NCBI GenBank assembly: GCA_014529385.2
Contig: CM043971.1
Location: 87,064,840-87,128,839, forward strand
DNA: 64,000 nucleotides
Direction of reading: 5' to 3'
From: Adiantum capillus-veneris
Lineage: Eukaryota > Streptophyta > Polypodiopsida > Polypodiales > Pteridaceae
Positions 9,780-21,495 of the stretch are shown piece after piece. The notes beneath the pieces were generated by a model. It was given only the letters and a program-made list of their open reading frames with translations, was not told where the DNA came from and did not search any database. Both the position numbers and the translations under genes were made by a program. Within the stretch, counting starts at the first letter, position 1, and every line of letters begins with the position of its first letter.

Positions 9780-10316
9780 TTAAACTATGTGTCTCTGTCT
9801 TTTGACGAGAGAGTGTGTGTGCAAGAAGAGTTACAGAGAACCATCTTCTCTATATGGAGAAAGACAGAGAGTGAGAGAGAGAGAAATACCTGTTTTTTCT
9901 CTATTCGTGAGGTGTGCAATGTCTCCTAAGAAGAATCTATGCCCGATCCTGCCCTTCTGGAAAGTGTTGCGTACGCTGCTGTTTCTTTATCTTGTGCGCG
10001 AACTTTCAATCCTGTGCTCTCCACCTGTGTGTTGTGTACGATGCCGGGCTTGCTCCTCTACGTGCGCGTATACTCCAACTGTGTGCGATCCGTGTGCGCT
10101 TTCTGTGTGTTTGCTGCTCGCCTGCTTTCTCTGTGTGTGTTGCTCGTGCGCTCTCTCTGCGCCTAATCTTGATAGGGTTTATTCGAATGCCATGTATGCT
10201 ACAAGTCCATGTTTTATCATAGGATTAAAAAAAACAAAAGCAATATAAAACATTAACCAATTCACACAGTCAAAATTAAAGAAATCATGGTTGAAAATAT
10301 GCAAAACATGCGTAAC
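9780..10316. other. No gene seen
   Basis: Low-complexity GT/CT-rich sequence with several overlapping Cys-rich frames that share the same bases in all phases. This is typical of composition rather than coding. Confidence 0.6.
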
Positions 10317-10370
10317 TCTATACTATGAATTCACACTATGAAATCTATACTATGAATTCACACTATGAAA
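10317..10370 (+). repeat. 27-bp tandem duplication
   Basis: TCTATACTATGAATTCACAC... is present twice, at 10317-10343 and 10344-10370, without mismatch. It is followed by a short GC-rich patch with recurring GCGCT motifs (10381-10585). Confidence 0.9.
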
Positions 10371-10599
10371 TATGGTTGACCCCGCCCGGGGCGCTGCCTT
10401 GGACCCTGCCTGGGGCGCTTCCCCAGAACCCTGCCCGGAACAATATCCCAAAATCAGCCTCCCAAGCCTCGCCATCGAGAGCGCTATATTCCACATCCCC
10501 ATCAAGAGCGCTACCCCCAAACCTCACGTGGAAGCATTGCCTTGTCACCCCATTGTGGCATTGCCCTAAGACCCCGCATCTGGAGTGCTAAATGGGAAC

Positions 10600-11165
10600 A
10601 TTCTTCATTAGTGAAATTTTGAACATAAATTATATTTAGCATATACTTAAATATAATACAAATATTAACATATTAACTATACTACTAATTTACTATAGCA
10701 GTTCTAGATTATGTCCCATACTATATTTAAGGTGCCAAAGGTTTGGCCTTATGGTCCTAGATTTAGCCAAGTGGTCAACACATATAGGACCAAGTGCACA
10801 CTATGCCACAAAACTTGGCCACCACTTCACTTGCCAAAGTTTAGGCCACATGGTCAATCCTAAGTTTCCGATGTTTTTATTATGTCACCTTTTGCCTCGT
10901 GGAAAACCTAGGCTTGTTTTCACATACTCAGGCACTTCAAGCCATAATAAATTTTCATTACTCTTCGGCAACCCTTTTGTTCAAGTCTTTGAAAAAACGT
11001 TGTTTAAGGCCACCCTAAACCATTTTCATTTAGGGGTGTCTAAAACTAGCTTTTTGGCAATTCGAGAAGAAAATGGTCAAAGTTTTATACTTTGTTTTAA
11101 CCACTTGACCAATTCAAATATTGGAAAGCAAGGTCTTGTAATACTTTTCTTTGGACATCACACAT
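10600..11165. other. No gene seen
   Basis: AT-rich sequence leading into the dense repeat field. The 150-codon frame at 10751 shares repeat words (CCACTTGCC, CTTGTCCAAGC) and looks like decayed repeat rather than a protein. Confidence 0.55.
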
Positions 11166-11659
11166 TAAAACTAGGTCCCTCACTTGTCCAAGCTATGCTC
11201 TAATACAATAAAGGGCTTTTGGTTTCAAGATGCACCACTTTCCCAACCTTGATTCCATTAAAGAAGCTAGCTCTACTTAGACATTTAATAGCAAGGTCCT
11301 GTAGCAGTTCACATTGAACATTTTCCATGGCAGCTAGGTCCACCACTTATCTAAGCTATGCTCTAATACAGTAAGGGGGTTTTGGTTTCAAGATCCACCA
11401 CATGTCCAAACTTGATTTGGGAAGCAAGGTCCTATAATAGTTTGCTTTGGACATTCACCATTACAACTAAGTCCACCACTTCTCCAAGCTATGTTCTAAT
11501 ACACTAAGGAGGTTTTGGTTTGAAGGAGAACCACTTGTACGACTTTGTTTTTGGAAGTAAGGTCTTTACATAGTTCACCTTGGACCTTGGACATTGGATA
11601 CTACAACTAAGCCCACCACTTGTCCAAGCTATCCTCTATATATAGCCAAAGGGTTTGGG

Positions 11660-12560
11660 TTTCAAGATTCACCACTTTTCCAACCTTTATTCCATTAAAG
11701 AAAGGAGGGGCATTATAACTAGGTCCACCAATTGTCCAAGATATGCTCTGATATAGAAAGGGGATTTTGGCTTCAATAATCCACCACGTGTTGAACCTTG
11801 CAAGACTCAAGGGATACTTGGACATTGGAAAGCATAGTCCTATAGTAGTTGATAGGTGGCAGTGGGTATTACAACTAGGTCCAACCTATGCTCTCATATA
11901 GCAAAGAGGATTTGGTTTCAAGGTCCACCACTTGTCCAACCTTGCTTCCATTAAATAAATGAGGGGCTACGTAAACATTGGCAAGCAAGGTAGCAAGGTC
12001 CTAAGGTATTTCACCTTGGATATTGGGCATTATAACTAGGTCCACCACTTGTCCAAGCTATGCTCTGATATAGAAAGGGGATTTTTGTTTCAAGGTCCAC
12101 CACGTGTTCAACCTTGCAAGACTCAAGGGATACTTGGACATTGGAAAGCATAGTCCTATAGTAGTTGATAGGTGGCAGTGGGTATTACAACTAGGTCCAA
12201 CCTATGCTCTCATATAGGAAAGAGGCTTTGGTTTCAAGGTCCACCACTTGTCCAACCTTGCTTCCATTAAAGAAATGAGGGGCTACGTAAACATTGGCAA
12301 GCAAGGTAGCAAGGTCCTAAGGTATTTCACCTTGGATATTGGGCATTATAACTAGGTCCACCACTTGTCCAAGCTATGCTCTGATATAGAAAGGGGATTT
12401 TTGTTTCAAGGTCCACCACGTGTTCAACCTTGAAAGCCTCAAGGGATACTTGGACATTGGAAAGCATAGTCCTATAGTAGTTGATAGGTGGCAGTGGGTA
12501 TTACAACTAGGTCCACCACTTGTCCAACCTATGCTCTAATATAGCAAGGATGCTTTGGTT
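11660..12560 (+). repeat. 316-bp higher-order tandem repeat, about 2.7 copies
   Basis: CCACCACGTG recurs at 11781, 12097 and 12413, and GAGGGGCTAC at 11961 and 12277, all 316 bp apart. Copies are nearly identical, so the array is young relative to its surroundings. Each unit holds several of the GGTCCACC motifs. Confidence 0.93.
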
Positions 12561-12732
12561 TCAAGATCCACCATAATTTCCAACCTTGCTTCCATTAATA
12601 TAGCAAGGAGGATTTGGTCTCAAGGTTCACCACTTGTCCAACCTATGCAAACCTGTTGTAGCATGATTTTTTGTTTGAAGAGTATTTTTCTATAACTATG
12701 GATTTAACAATGTAATCTTTTTCACTTACAAG

Positions 12733-15700
12733 ATGGACTTTGAATCTGGGGAGAAAGTACATATGATACTTGACAATGAAATTGTTGGTATTGGTTGTGT
12801 GTGTAGAACAGATCCAGATTCCACTTGTGGTGGTACAAAGATAGGGCAAGGAAATGTCTCCATACTAGTGGAGGAATGCTTGAAGGATGTGGTCCTACCT
12901 TTTACTACAATGGATACTTCATCTCTCCAAGGCTCATTATGTAGTGCCGTTCGATGGTCAAAGCTTCTTTTGCAATCTTTTGTATTAAATGGGAACTTAA
13001 TTGATCCACAGGAAAGCTACAATGGTGATGAAGAACATGATCATTCTGATCCTCTAGTTACAGATGCAATACCTATGACAAGCCCAGAATTTGAAGCAAT
13101 GATTCGAGAGTCTTGGAGAAATCAGAGGGTCCTTTTAAAAGATGACACAATGATGCAAACCATGAATGAAGGGACCATCTTATATGTATTTCCACATGAT
13201 TATGTCAACTTTCAGGAACTTGGTCCTGATTGTGTGGGTGTGGATATTGAAAGAGAAAATGCAAGAATTGATGATGTGGTTGAAGTGGGTAGCATCACTT
13301 TGCTAAAGTGGCCCATCAAGTAGACAACAATGCTGAATGGGAGCCCATTACAACGATTTGTTCCTGTTGATGGCATGCATGCTACATATGAGGATGTATC
13401 CAACGATAACAATGTTGGAAAAAAACTTGATGGGAGTAATGTTGTCCAGTTGTCAAGGAAGAGACGATACACTTTCATGAACAGGGCTCAAAAATCAAAA
13501 GCAGCACCAGCTTCGACTTTTTACCTTTCAAACAAATCAATTCAAAGGGTATCATGCATTGATTGTTGTGCACAAAAATGTTGCCATTTTGCAGATCGTG
13601 ATATGGTGACAAGGTTACGACAACAGTTTTGGGGAGAGTCTCAAAAATCACGCACTAATTATGTTTATGATGTTCTTTCTATATGTTATCAGAAAGATGA
13701 GAAGTCACGATACCAATTCAGGCTAAATGGCTCTATTGTTTGTTGTAGAGCATGGTATGAGCTACATGGAATACCAAAGACATCATTTTATCGATACAAG
13801 GAGAACTTTGAAAATGGTGTGCGCCAATATGTACATGGGAGCACATGTACATTGAGAAGGGGACTTCAACATACTAGTTTAGCAAGAGCACTACTAAATG
13901 AGTTTGTGGAAAACAACTCTGAGAAGATGCCACATAGAAGTAGAACACTGCTAGATGGCTCAAGAGAGACTCAATTGGTGATTCCATCAACATACAAACA
14001 AGTGGATATTTTATGTGAAATCAACACGACACTTGACCAAATGGGCTATGAGAAGAAGCTATCCCAATCTTCTTTTGGTAGAATTTGGAACAAAGAGTAC
14101 CCACATGTCACTTTAACAAAGACGAGTGAGTTCTCTAAGTGCAATATTTGTAGCTCAATCAAGGCAAGGTTAGAAGCTAAACCTTCTCTTGAAGAGAGAG
14201 CTCTTCTCTTGAGGGAGAGAGAAGTTCACATGGCACAACAAAAGAGTTGCAGAAGCCTATATTATGCATGGCGCACGTATTCAGAAACTCAACCACAAAA
14301 ATATGTATGCATAATCCATGATAAGATGGATCAAAAGAAGACTGCCATTCCTAGATTACGCATTGTTCCCAAGGGTGTGGATTCACGATATAATCTGCAG
14401 GTGGTATTGATTGGCATGATCACTCATGGACATGGAGAAGGTCATTACGGACACTTTGTCTTGAATGGTTTGTGGCCAGCTGATCCAAATCTTACAATTG
14501 GCTCAATTGCTAATTGTTTACATAACCTAGAGAGGATAGATAAGCATCCTCTTGGTGATCTAGTAACAAATGGACTTCCAAGGAGCAATATTTCACTACT
14601 ACATGCTTTGAACTCAAGGGATTCTTTAAACTACATAACTTGAGTGATGGAAAAGAGCCCATTGTGCAGTCGTCAGAAATTGCCGAAGAGGAATTGGGGT
14701 CAACATTTAGCAGATTGCCAGAGAACTTGTTGCTACAATTGGATAATTGTGCAGGGGAAAACAAAAATCGATACTTATTTGCCTATTTGCCAATGCTTGT
14801 TGCAAGGGGTGTTTTCAAAACCATCTAGCTGGGATTTTTAATGGTTGGGCATACACATGAGGACATAGGCGCCATGTTTAGTAGGTTTTCAGAGAAGCTG
14901 AGAGTTACACAAATCTATACTTTGCCACATTTGATGGATACATTACGAAACAGCTCATCTTCATCTCCAGCTCCATTTTTTCTCACAAAGATCCCCAATT
15001 TCAAGCAATATTGTGATGGCTATCTTTGTGATGGACAAGACATACTTGTTGGACATTCCAAACCGCTTCAGTTCAGGTTCTTTATGCAGGATGAGACACC
15101 AATGATGCAATATAAGGCACATGTAGGTGTATCAAGTTGGAGTGGAAGTATTCGTCTTTGGAAAACAGACACAGAAGGAAGGCAATGTTACCACATGGAG
15201 ATCCACCTCTAGTACAAATGGCAGAGTATGTCAAGGCCCACGAAGAAGTCATTTTGGGGCTAAAGAACTATAAAAAATTTTGGAAAAATTTAGGGAATGG
15301 TTCAAGTATTCCACGATATTATAGACCCGTGATAGATTATTGGAGTAAGGTAATTGAAGAGATTGGAAAAGCAATCATATCAGAGGGAGTCTTGTATGAA
15401 ATGTTTTGGCCAAAAACTCAAGAATATTCTCACCTACAAAGCACTACAATGAATTTGCAACAAGGAGCAGAAAGATTCCTAGGCCTTGAAGAGTTGAACG
15501 ATCATTTTTGTGGGCCTCAACGAGATAGGCCAAGGGAAGAGTTTGACCCTATGTCTGAGGTGCACCAAGGTGACTTTCTTATGCTTGTTCCGAGTGACAC
15601 AGAAATCTATCCAGTGTGACTTGCAATGGCTTTATCTGACATTGATAATGAGCCTACATCACCAAACTACAGAAAACTCTTGATTCAATATTGGGCACCT

Positions 15701-15868
15701 TGCGCGAGAAAAAGTGGGATGACAGATACTCAAGCTTACAGTAATTGTTGGAAGGGTTATTGGGCTGTCAACTATAAGGACCCACAAGTGTGGGAAAATG
15801 TAGATGCAATTGTTTGGTCCTGGAGACCCAACAAAGAAGGACCATTTTCTAGAATAAAGATTCCATAA
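12733..15868 (+). pseudogene. DUF7869-like gene, transposase-like, broken
   Basis: One decayed reading unit runs through three pieces of frame. Frame 1 runs from 12733 to about 14578, with an in-frame TAG at 13321. Then a one-base slip moves it into the next frame to about 15180, with a TAG at 14826. A second slip leads to the C-terminal piece, which has a TGA at 15617 and ends at 15868. Landmarks recalled from the DUF7869 family are visible: a Cys-rich CIDCCAQKCCHF region, CNICSSIKARLEAK, IIHDKMDQKKT, LLLQLDNCAGENKNR, MVGHTHEDIG and a C-terminal WKGYWAVN. The spaced D, DN and HTHED motifs resemble an RNase H-fold DDE/D nuclease; that catalytic reading is my inference. The product would be about 1,040 residues. 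Introns cannot explain the single-base slips, so I call it a pseudogene. Confidence 0.75.
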
Positions 15869-16280
15869 AGGCATGCTATAAAATCCAAAGAAGGCCTCTC
15901 TCGTGCACATCAACCACACTTGGATCAAAGTTCAGATATGGTATCAAATGTGGAGTAGAATTATGTGGAGCTTCTATTGTGACTGTACTAGTCAGTTTGT
16001 AAACAAAATCTTCTTTGTATCTTCCTTTGTTTTATGTAATTTATAGTTATTATTCAAATCCATGTGTTGTACATCCTCTTGAATTTTGGTGTTTATCAAC
16101 ACCACAATCCTATGAGATTTTCACTTTATTTACTAACCACACACCTCAATTTTTCCCACTTTAAGTGGAAAATTCCCAAATTACATGAATTTAGTCGATT
16201 TGGAGATTCCCATAATGTGAGATTTTTACCAAAATACCTAATATGGTCTTAAACTGAGATACATCTTTATACATACCCTT
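15869..16280. other. No gene seen
   Basis: AT-rich flank between the DUF7869-like pseudogene and the truncated end of gypsy element F. It contains no GGTCCACC motif in either orientation. Confidence 0.6.
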
Positions 16281-18300
16281 TCACAAGTATTTTTCTTTAA
16301 ACTTGGAGAAGGTTGCCCACACACCTCTGTGTCTAGCCCATAGACTGTCATGAAACTCTTGCATGAGCTTTACTTGAGTCTCTTTTTTACATATAGCCCG
16401 TTGTGGTGTAGCACCCTTTTGTTTAGGATGCTTCCACAAGTAACCATCCCTTAAAAAGTACCCATATGCTTTCTTGTGTATCCTCTTGAATTCTTGTTCA
16501 GACCAATCATCCTGTTTTGTTAGAGTACTCAAGTAGCTTCCAATAAGAAGCCAATCACCTTCATAAATATCTTTCAAGAACAATTCAAGTGAATTAGTCA
16601 TGCAAACATTATTAACTTTGACATGAGAGATAGAATAGAGATTTGTGCCTACATCATCTCCCTCATCAATCATTTGTGACTCATCTTCATACCTTGCCCT
16701 TGATAGCATATCTGCCACTGTATTGTCTTTACCTGCAATGTTCTTAAACTCGGGATTTAAGGACTTAATGTAGGTAGTCCACCACAACAAAGCAATTTCT
16801 GGTGTTGAGAAGCTTGTAATCATCCCAAGAAGTGGTAGACAATCTGTTTCTACAACCAGACATGCACCAATTAGGTACTCTTTCCCATTTTTCAAGGTTG
16901 TAACCATACCCCATAGCTCTCTCTTTATTTGTGGATAGTTTCTTTGGCAAGCACTTAGTACCTTTGCTCCAAATCTTACCACATACCTGCGTCCTTCTTC
17001 GTCATCTTTCCCTATTGCCCATCCAATCCCTGTAGGACTGGTGTCTACTATCACAATTACTAGCCTTTGACACTCATAGTCTACCTTTCTCAAAGTTGGT
17101 GCTGATGACTTGAGAAACTCTTTTATCTTTTTCATGGATTTTACATGTGCTTCTGTGCATTTAAACTTTTGATTATTTTTAAGCAACTGATAAAGAGGAT
17201 CAACTACATGTGCATAATGTGTAATCCAGATAACATAGAAGACACATGCTCCCAGAAACTTTCTAACCTCAGTGACGGTAGTGCATGTTTCTTTCATTCT
17301 TTGGATGGTATCTTCCTTTGTTGGACAAGGTTTCCTACCATATGGCCCGCACATGTGCCCCACAATGAGCACTTCATTGACACCAAATATAGACTTTTTC
17401 CCTGACAATGTAAGATTCACTTCTTCCAACCTAGACAAAATTTTATCACAATCATTTATGTGATTTACCACAAACCTGCGACATCCCTTGAGATCCAAAG
17501 CTTCATCTTTGCCACTTTCTTCACATCCTTTGATAGGACAATCATCAATGAAAGGCATTGTGATTTGAGGAATAAAGTCACGTAAGACCTTATTCATCCC
17601 ATTCATCCTATGTGCAACCGAGTTGGCTACTCCCTGTGGCAAGGTACACATACCTTACCAAACCCAAAGGTGTCCTCATGGTTGTCAAGTCTCTGCTTTC
17701 AATTGCAAGCTGAAATTGATCATACCCTGAGTAGAGATCCCCCATTGAGTAGATTGCCTTCCTGCAAACGCCTCTGCAAACTCATCCACAATTGGACCTG
17801 TACCTACATTTCTAATTGTCACCATGTTCACTGGTTGCATATCTTGGATGAAGTGTAGACAACCATTCTTCTTTGGAACTGTGAACCACCTGTTTGAGTA
17901 TGGAGCACAAGAAGGCTCCAAGATTCCCATTTTCATTCAGTAGCTCTACTAACTTTGGCAAATGAGCCTTTGAAACCGGAATAGGCCGTTGCAGATTCCA
18001 AGGCACATGAGGTATTGTGAAAATTACCATAGGAGCTACAATAGAAGGATCAACACGTCCTATCTCATGTGGATCAAATGCAAAAGCCTTACCATGCTTT
18101 GAAAGAATTTCTTTGAAGCAGTTTGTCTCCTCCTATGTTAGAAACTCCTCGTGACCAATCTGCAATTCTTGGAAAGACTCCTTTGTGAAGGTATGCCCAA
18201 TCTTTTTATGATTCCTCAAACTTGGTTGTAAAGAAGCCTACTCAATCTTTTCCCTATTTTTGGGTGGTAAGGGTGAAGCTACTGGTTTCACCTTCTTTGC
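16281..18300 (-). pseudogene. RT, RNase H and integrase zinc region of element F copy 1
   Basis: Reading on the minus strand. An N-terminal RT part (IGRVDPSIVAPMV, then AFAGRQST, about 18080-17690) is split by frameshifts. The RT palm follows with a catalytic FIDD box (about 17540-17553). RNase H keeps D in VIVDTSPTG, E in KRELWGMV, D in VVETDCLPL and D in NTVADMLSR. Last comes the start of the integrase zinc domain (LMQEFHDSLWARHRG). The frame is open for 456 codons to 16281, where homology stops before the HH-CC finger is complete. The upstream RT part has at least two frameshifts and stops, so the copy is inactive. Confidence 0.9.
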
Positions 18301-18318
18301 TACACTCTTGTATTTAGT

Positions 18319-19200
18319 TTAAACATGGACTATTGGGCCAACTGTTTGGTTTTCTTTAAAGGCTTCTATTACTTGATACATTTCCATAGAGCAAACTTCC
18401 ACAACTTCATTTTCAAGATGCAAAGTAGACCCCATTATAGCATCAAGCTCACCCATAGTATCCACAAAAAAACCTTGTTCACTCAAACCCAAAACATTTT
18501 TAGTAGGCTCTAGCAACCCACTCTTTTCAATGCCTATTTGTACATTATGCACATATTGCCTCTCACATCTCTTCAAATCTTCAAGTTTTGTAAAACATAT
18601 TGATCCATTCCTTGTTACCAAGGAGCTTGTTGAAAAAGTTTCACCTATTTTTGGATCAGGTGAGACCCTTTTTCTTTCGGTACCACTGCAATCCCGCTTT
18701 ACAATGGTACTTGGCCAAAACCCATCATTTCTCTATGATCAGGAAACTCTTTGCTCACCATTGGTAGAGGATGTTCTCTGAGGTTGTCACGATTTCTTTC
18801 ATGGTTTACACAAACTGTGAGAAATTGGACAGCTCGTTTACCATCTTTGCTACGTATCCTAGCATATGTTGAACCATCATCCATTACCTTTGTTTCCATT
18901 CGAACTCCCATAAGTAGGGTTGTCCAAGGATGAGATGATATGAAGATGTATCATGTACAAAGAAGTTTTGGTCAATCTTTACATCACCTATTGTCACCTT
19001 CACACCTGGACATGATGCATACAATCACTGAATGAATTGTTTGCTACTTTCACCATCCAACCATGATCTATGTCCATTGGCCATTTGCACTTATTGTAGA
19101 GACTCTTTGACATTATGTTTATTTATGAACCATGGTCAATCAAGGCAACAAATGGCTCTTCAAGATCACCTACCTTGATCAAAGTTTCTGTAGTAACCCT
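18319..19200 (-). pseudogene. Protease and adjoining pol N-terminal region of element F copy 1
   Basis: On the minus strand a retropepsin-like segment shows ALIDHGS immediately followed by an in-frame stop, then INIMSKSLYNKCKWP and, further on, HLILGQPYLWE (bases about 19170 to 18890). D-H-G in place of D-T/S-G plus the stop mark it as dead. Downstream pieces in two frames encode a region (HLENEVVEVCSMEMYQ) that links protease to RT. Confidence 0.75.
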
Positions 19201-19317
19201 TGCCCAGTGACTTCGTGAATAGTAACTCCTAGGAATAGCTTCAACTTCTTCATCATCATTTGAGAAATGCACTTGCTTCAACTGCATCCCTTGTGTCTTC
19301 AAGGTATCTCCGTCAAC

Positions 19318-19920
19318 CTATGGACGAGCAACCTCAGCAAGAGTTTGCCTCTTTCTCGTGATGATATCAATGATCTCCTCATGGAATTCACGCTTTGCAA
19401 TGCCAAGGAATTCTCCAAGAGTGAACTCAATCTTGCTATTCAAAATCCTTTCCTCCAAGACTTTCTCTAAATCTGTAGCAGCCTCAATATCAGATTGTAG
19501 TTTATAAGTTGAGCCTTTTGTCTTAGCTTTTGTTGGCTCTTTCTTCTTTCCTATTGTAGACTCCTTCATGAGTACTTCAGGTGGAGACGCTGCTTGTGTC
19601 GTAGTTGTTTGGGAAGGCATTGAGTCACTTCTTCCCCCACTTCTAGAAGCTCTTTTTCATGGTCCTTCATCAGCATTCTCACGCCTGCGCTTTTCTTCTA
19701 CAATAGCCTCATTTTGTTGGCATTTTGTAATGTAGGCATGCACTGACAATGAGTCCACTAGATCATTCCATCCTATTTCTAGACGTATGCAATCACCTGC
19801 TTCATGTAGAATCTCTTTTGTAAGCTTTCCCTTTTTAGCTAATTGCATGACATTTGGCCAAATTTGACCATGATGGTCATTCACGTTGGAGAGGGGGAAA
19901 TGGGGACACACCCAACTCAC
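19318..19920 (-). pseudogene. gag-like region of element F copy 1
   Basis: Two minus-strand frames. The upstream one (MSWVCPHFPLSNV...GDCIRLEIGWNDL) is followed after a stop by a Lys/Thr-rich piece with YKLQSDIEAATDLEKVLEE and FTLGEFLGIAKREFHEE. The second segment matches my memory of the conserved block just before the protease in this gypsy group. No zinc knuckle is visible. Confidence 0.6.
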
Positions 19921-21469
19921 AACACAATGCCTCTCTATAGCCCAGGGTATACATAGCGCCCCAATCCACTAGAGTTCACCTTCAAAACGCAACACTACCC
20001 GCAAACAAACCACCGCTTTCACACAACCATACGCACATACGCCTTGCAATGCACCAGACATACTCAATCACTTCGCTTCGCTCAATTCATAGCCTTCAAC
20101 ACTCATACAACCTCTCTCTATCTCTCTTTGCACGACAAACCTCGGGGGGCACACACGCCTACACACGCCTCGAAACACACGCACACAAGCAGAGAAGAAA
20201 AGGGGGAAGGGGGAATGACGCCCAGAAACAGTAGGGAATAGTCTTCTAGCATAGGCAATATCATGTACAACCAACACACCGCCGGCATGAACCTAGGCAA
20301 CCAAAAACAATGGCTCAAAGGCCTCTGCAAAACACCTTAAGTAAAAAAGCTCACATTGGCCAAAGACCCTGGTCCAAAAAGACCCTAAAAAATGAACAAA
20401 AACCTCCTTTTACAGGGGTGTGCCTAGGAATCCCAAAAAAGAAAAATGGGGTGATCTTCCATGTCGTGCACTTCATTTGGAGTTCCTTTTAGCATTTGAT
20501 TGCATTTTCAACACTTGGCCTAGTTTATTTTTTGGAAACACTTGCATGGTGTAGAATTTAGGCTTTGGTCCCTTTCCATTTGGCCGACCGGACTTCCCTT
20601 GGCCCTCGGCTTATCCTTAGCCTTTCTCTTCAATTTCCCTTGTCGGCTTTGCAGCGGGACCCCTCCCCCTCGTCGAGGCAATAGCGATGTCGCTATTGGG
20701 GGGGGGGGGGGGGTACAACCCTTTTACCTCAAAATATGTGGCCCTTGGCGAGCGCTGGAACCACCCCTTGGCTACTTGCCACGTCATTACTAAACAAAAC
20801 CACTGTGGGCGCCACCGCCACCCCGTCTCGCCAAAACCGCCGCTCAAAACCACCACCGGACACGCCATCGGCCGCCACAGCAGCGCTTTGTGCATACCCG
20901 CCATAGCTACTGGGGAGGGGAGCTCCCCTCACTCCTCTTGTGTACTAATGGGAGAGGCCACGCCTTGTCGATCGAATCCGCACATATGGGTTTAGTATAC
21001 CTGCCACATGGCGGCCTGAGAGGCCCCAATGCCTTTTAAGGCTTCAAAAGAACAAAAAATCCATTACTTTTTAACCCAAAACTCTTTTTTTGCCTGCCTT
21101 TGTGTGGCTTCCATTCTCTGCTCCCATATCATATTGCTAAGCCGCAAAGCCTGGATGGAATCTTGCTTTGTCGAATTGCTTCTCCATAATCTGCATCGCT
21201 TTTTTGACTTTTCTAGGCCCAAGATCCAAAGAGACCAAAACACAATCAAACAATCTGCCATCAACTCCGAACAAAGACACCAAACTTCCTCATGCCATAT
21301 CTTTCCGCACTAGACTCCGTTTGGCATGCCGTCACTTCCTGCTAGCTCCATATGATGTACACCCTACTCTAGAACTTTTTCGGTACTCAAAAGATGCCAG
21401 ATAGAACATCCTCCAATGCGGCCAAGTGGGATGATCACCCATAGTTACACACAAACTCTCACCCTGACA
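19921..21469 (-). other. Leader of element F copy 1, no gene seen
   Basis: The stretch between the primer-binding site and gag. It is low in convincing coding signal. It includes a CA-rich part at 20100-20200 and a run of 16 G at 20698-20713. Scattered 60-100 codon frames on both strands show no recognised motif. Confidence 0.55.
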
Positions 21470-21489
21470 GATTCGTGTCGGGTTCACCA
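21470..21489 (-). promoter_or_regulatory. Candidate primer-binding site of element F
   Basis: On the minus strand the sequence six bases past the LTR end reads TGGTGAACCCGACACGAATC. It starts with TGG, as required to pair with a tRNA CCA end. It is not the common tRNA-iMet site (TGGTATCAGAGC); the tRNA is not identified. Confidence 0.5.
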
Positions 21490-21495
21490 AAAATA

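Larger units (their letters stand above)
8231..12650 (+). repeat. Interspersed repeat field on GGTCCACCACTTGTCCAA
   Basis: About two dozen exact or near copies of GGTCCACCACTTGTCCAA occur, all on this strand: about 8249, 8347, 8455, 8895 and 8980, then densely from about 11170 to 12630. In the dense part two forms alternate: one continuing AAGCTATGCTCTAATATAG, the other AACCTTGCTTCCATTAAAG. The field ends about 80 bp before the DUF7869-like reading frame. It has no coding capacity. Confidence 0.85.

Noticed and set aside
9787-10248. Cys-rich 153-codon frame and overlapping frames
   Set aside because: Three overlapping frames with the same low-complexity composition and no motif; not distinguishable from chance.
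11660-12560. CRISPR-like regular direct repeats
   Set aside because: Units are 316 bp and the whole unit, including the would-be spacers, is conserved. This is a tandem array in a plant context.
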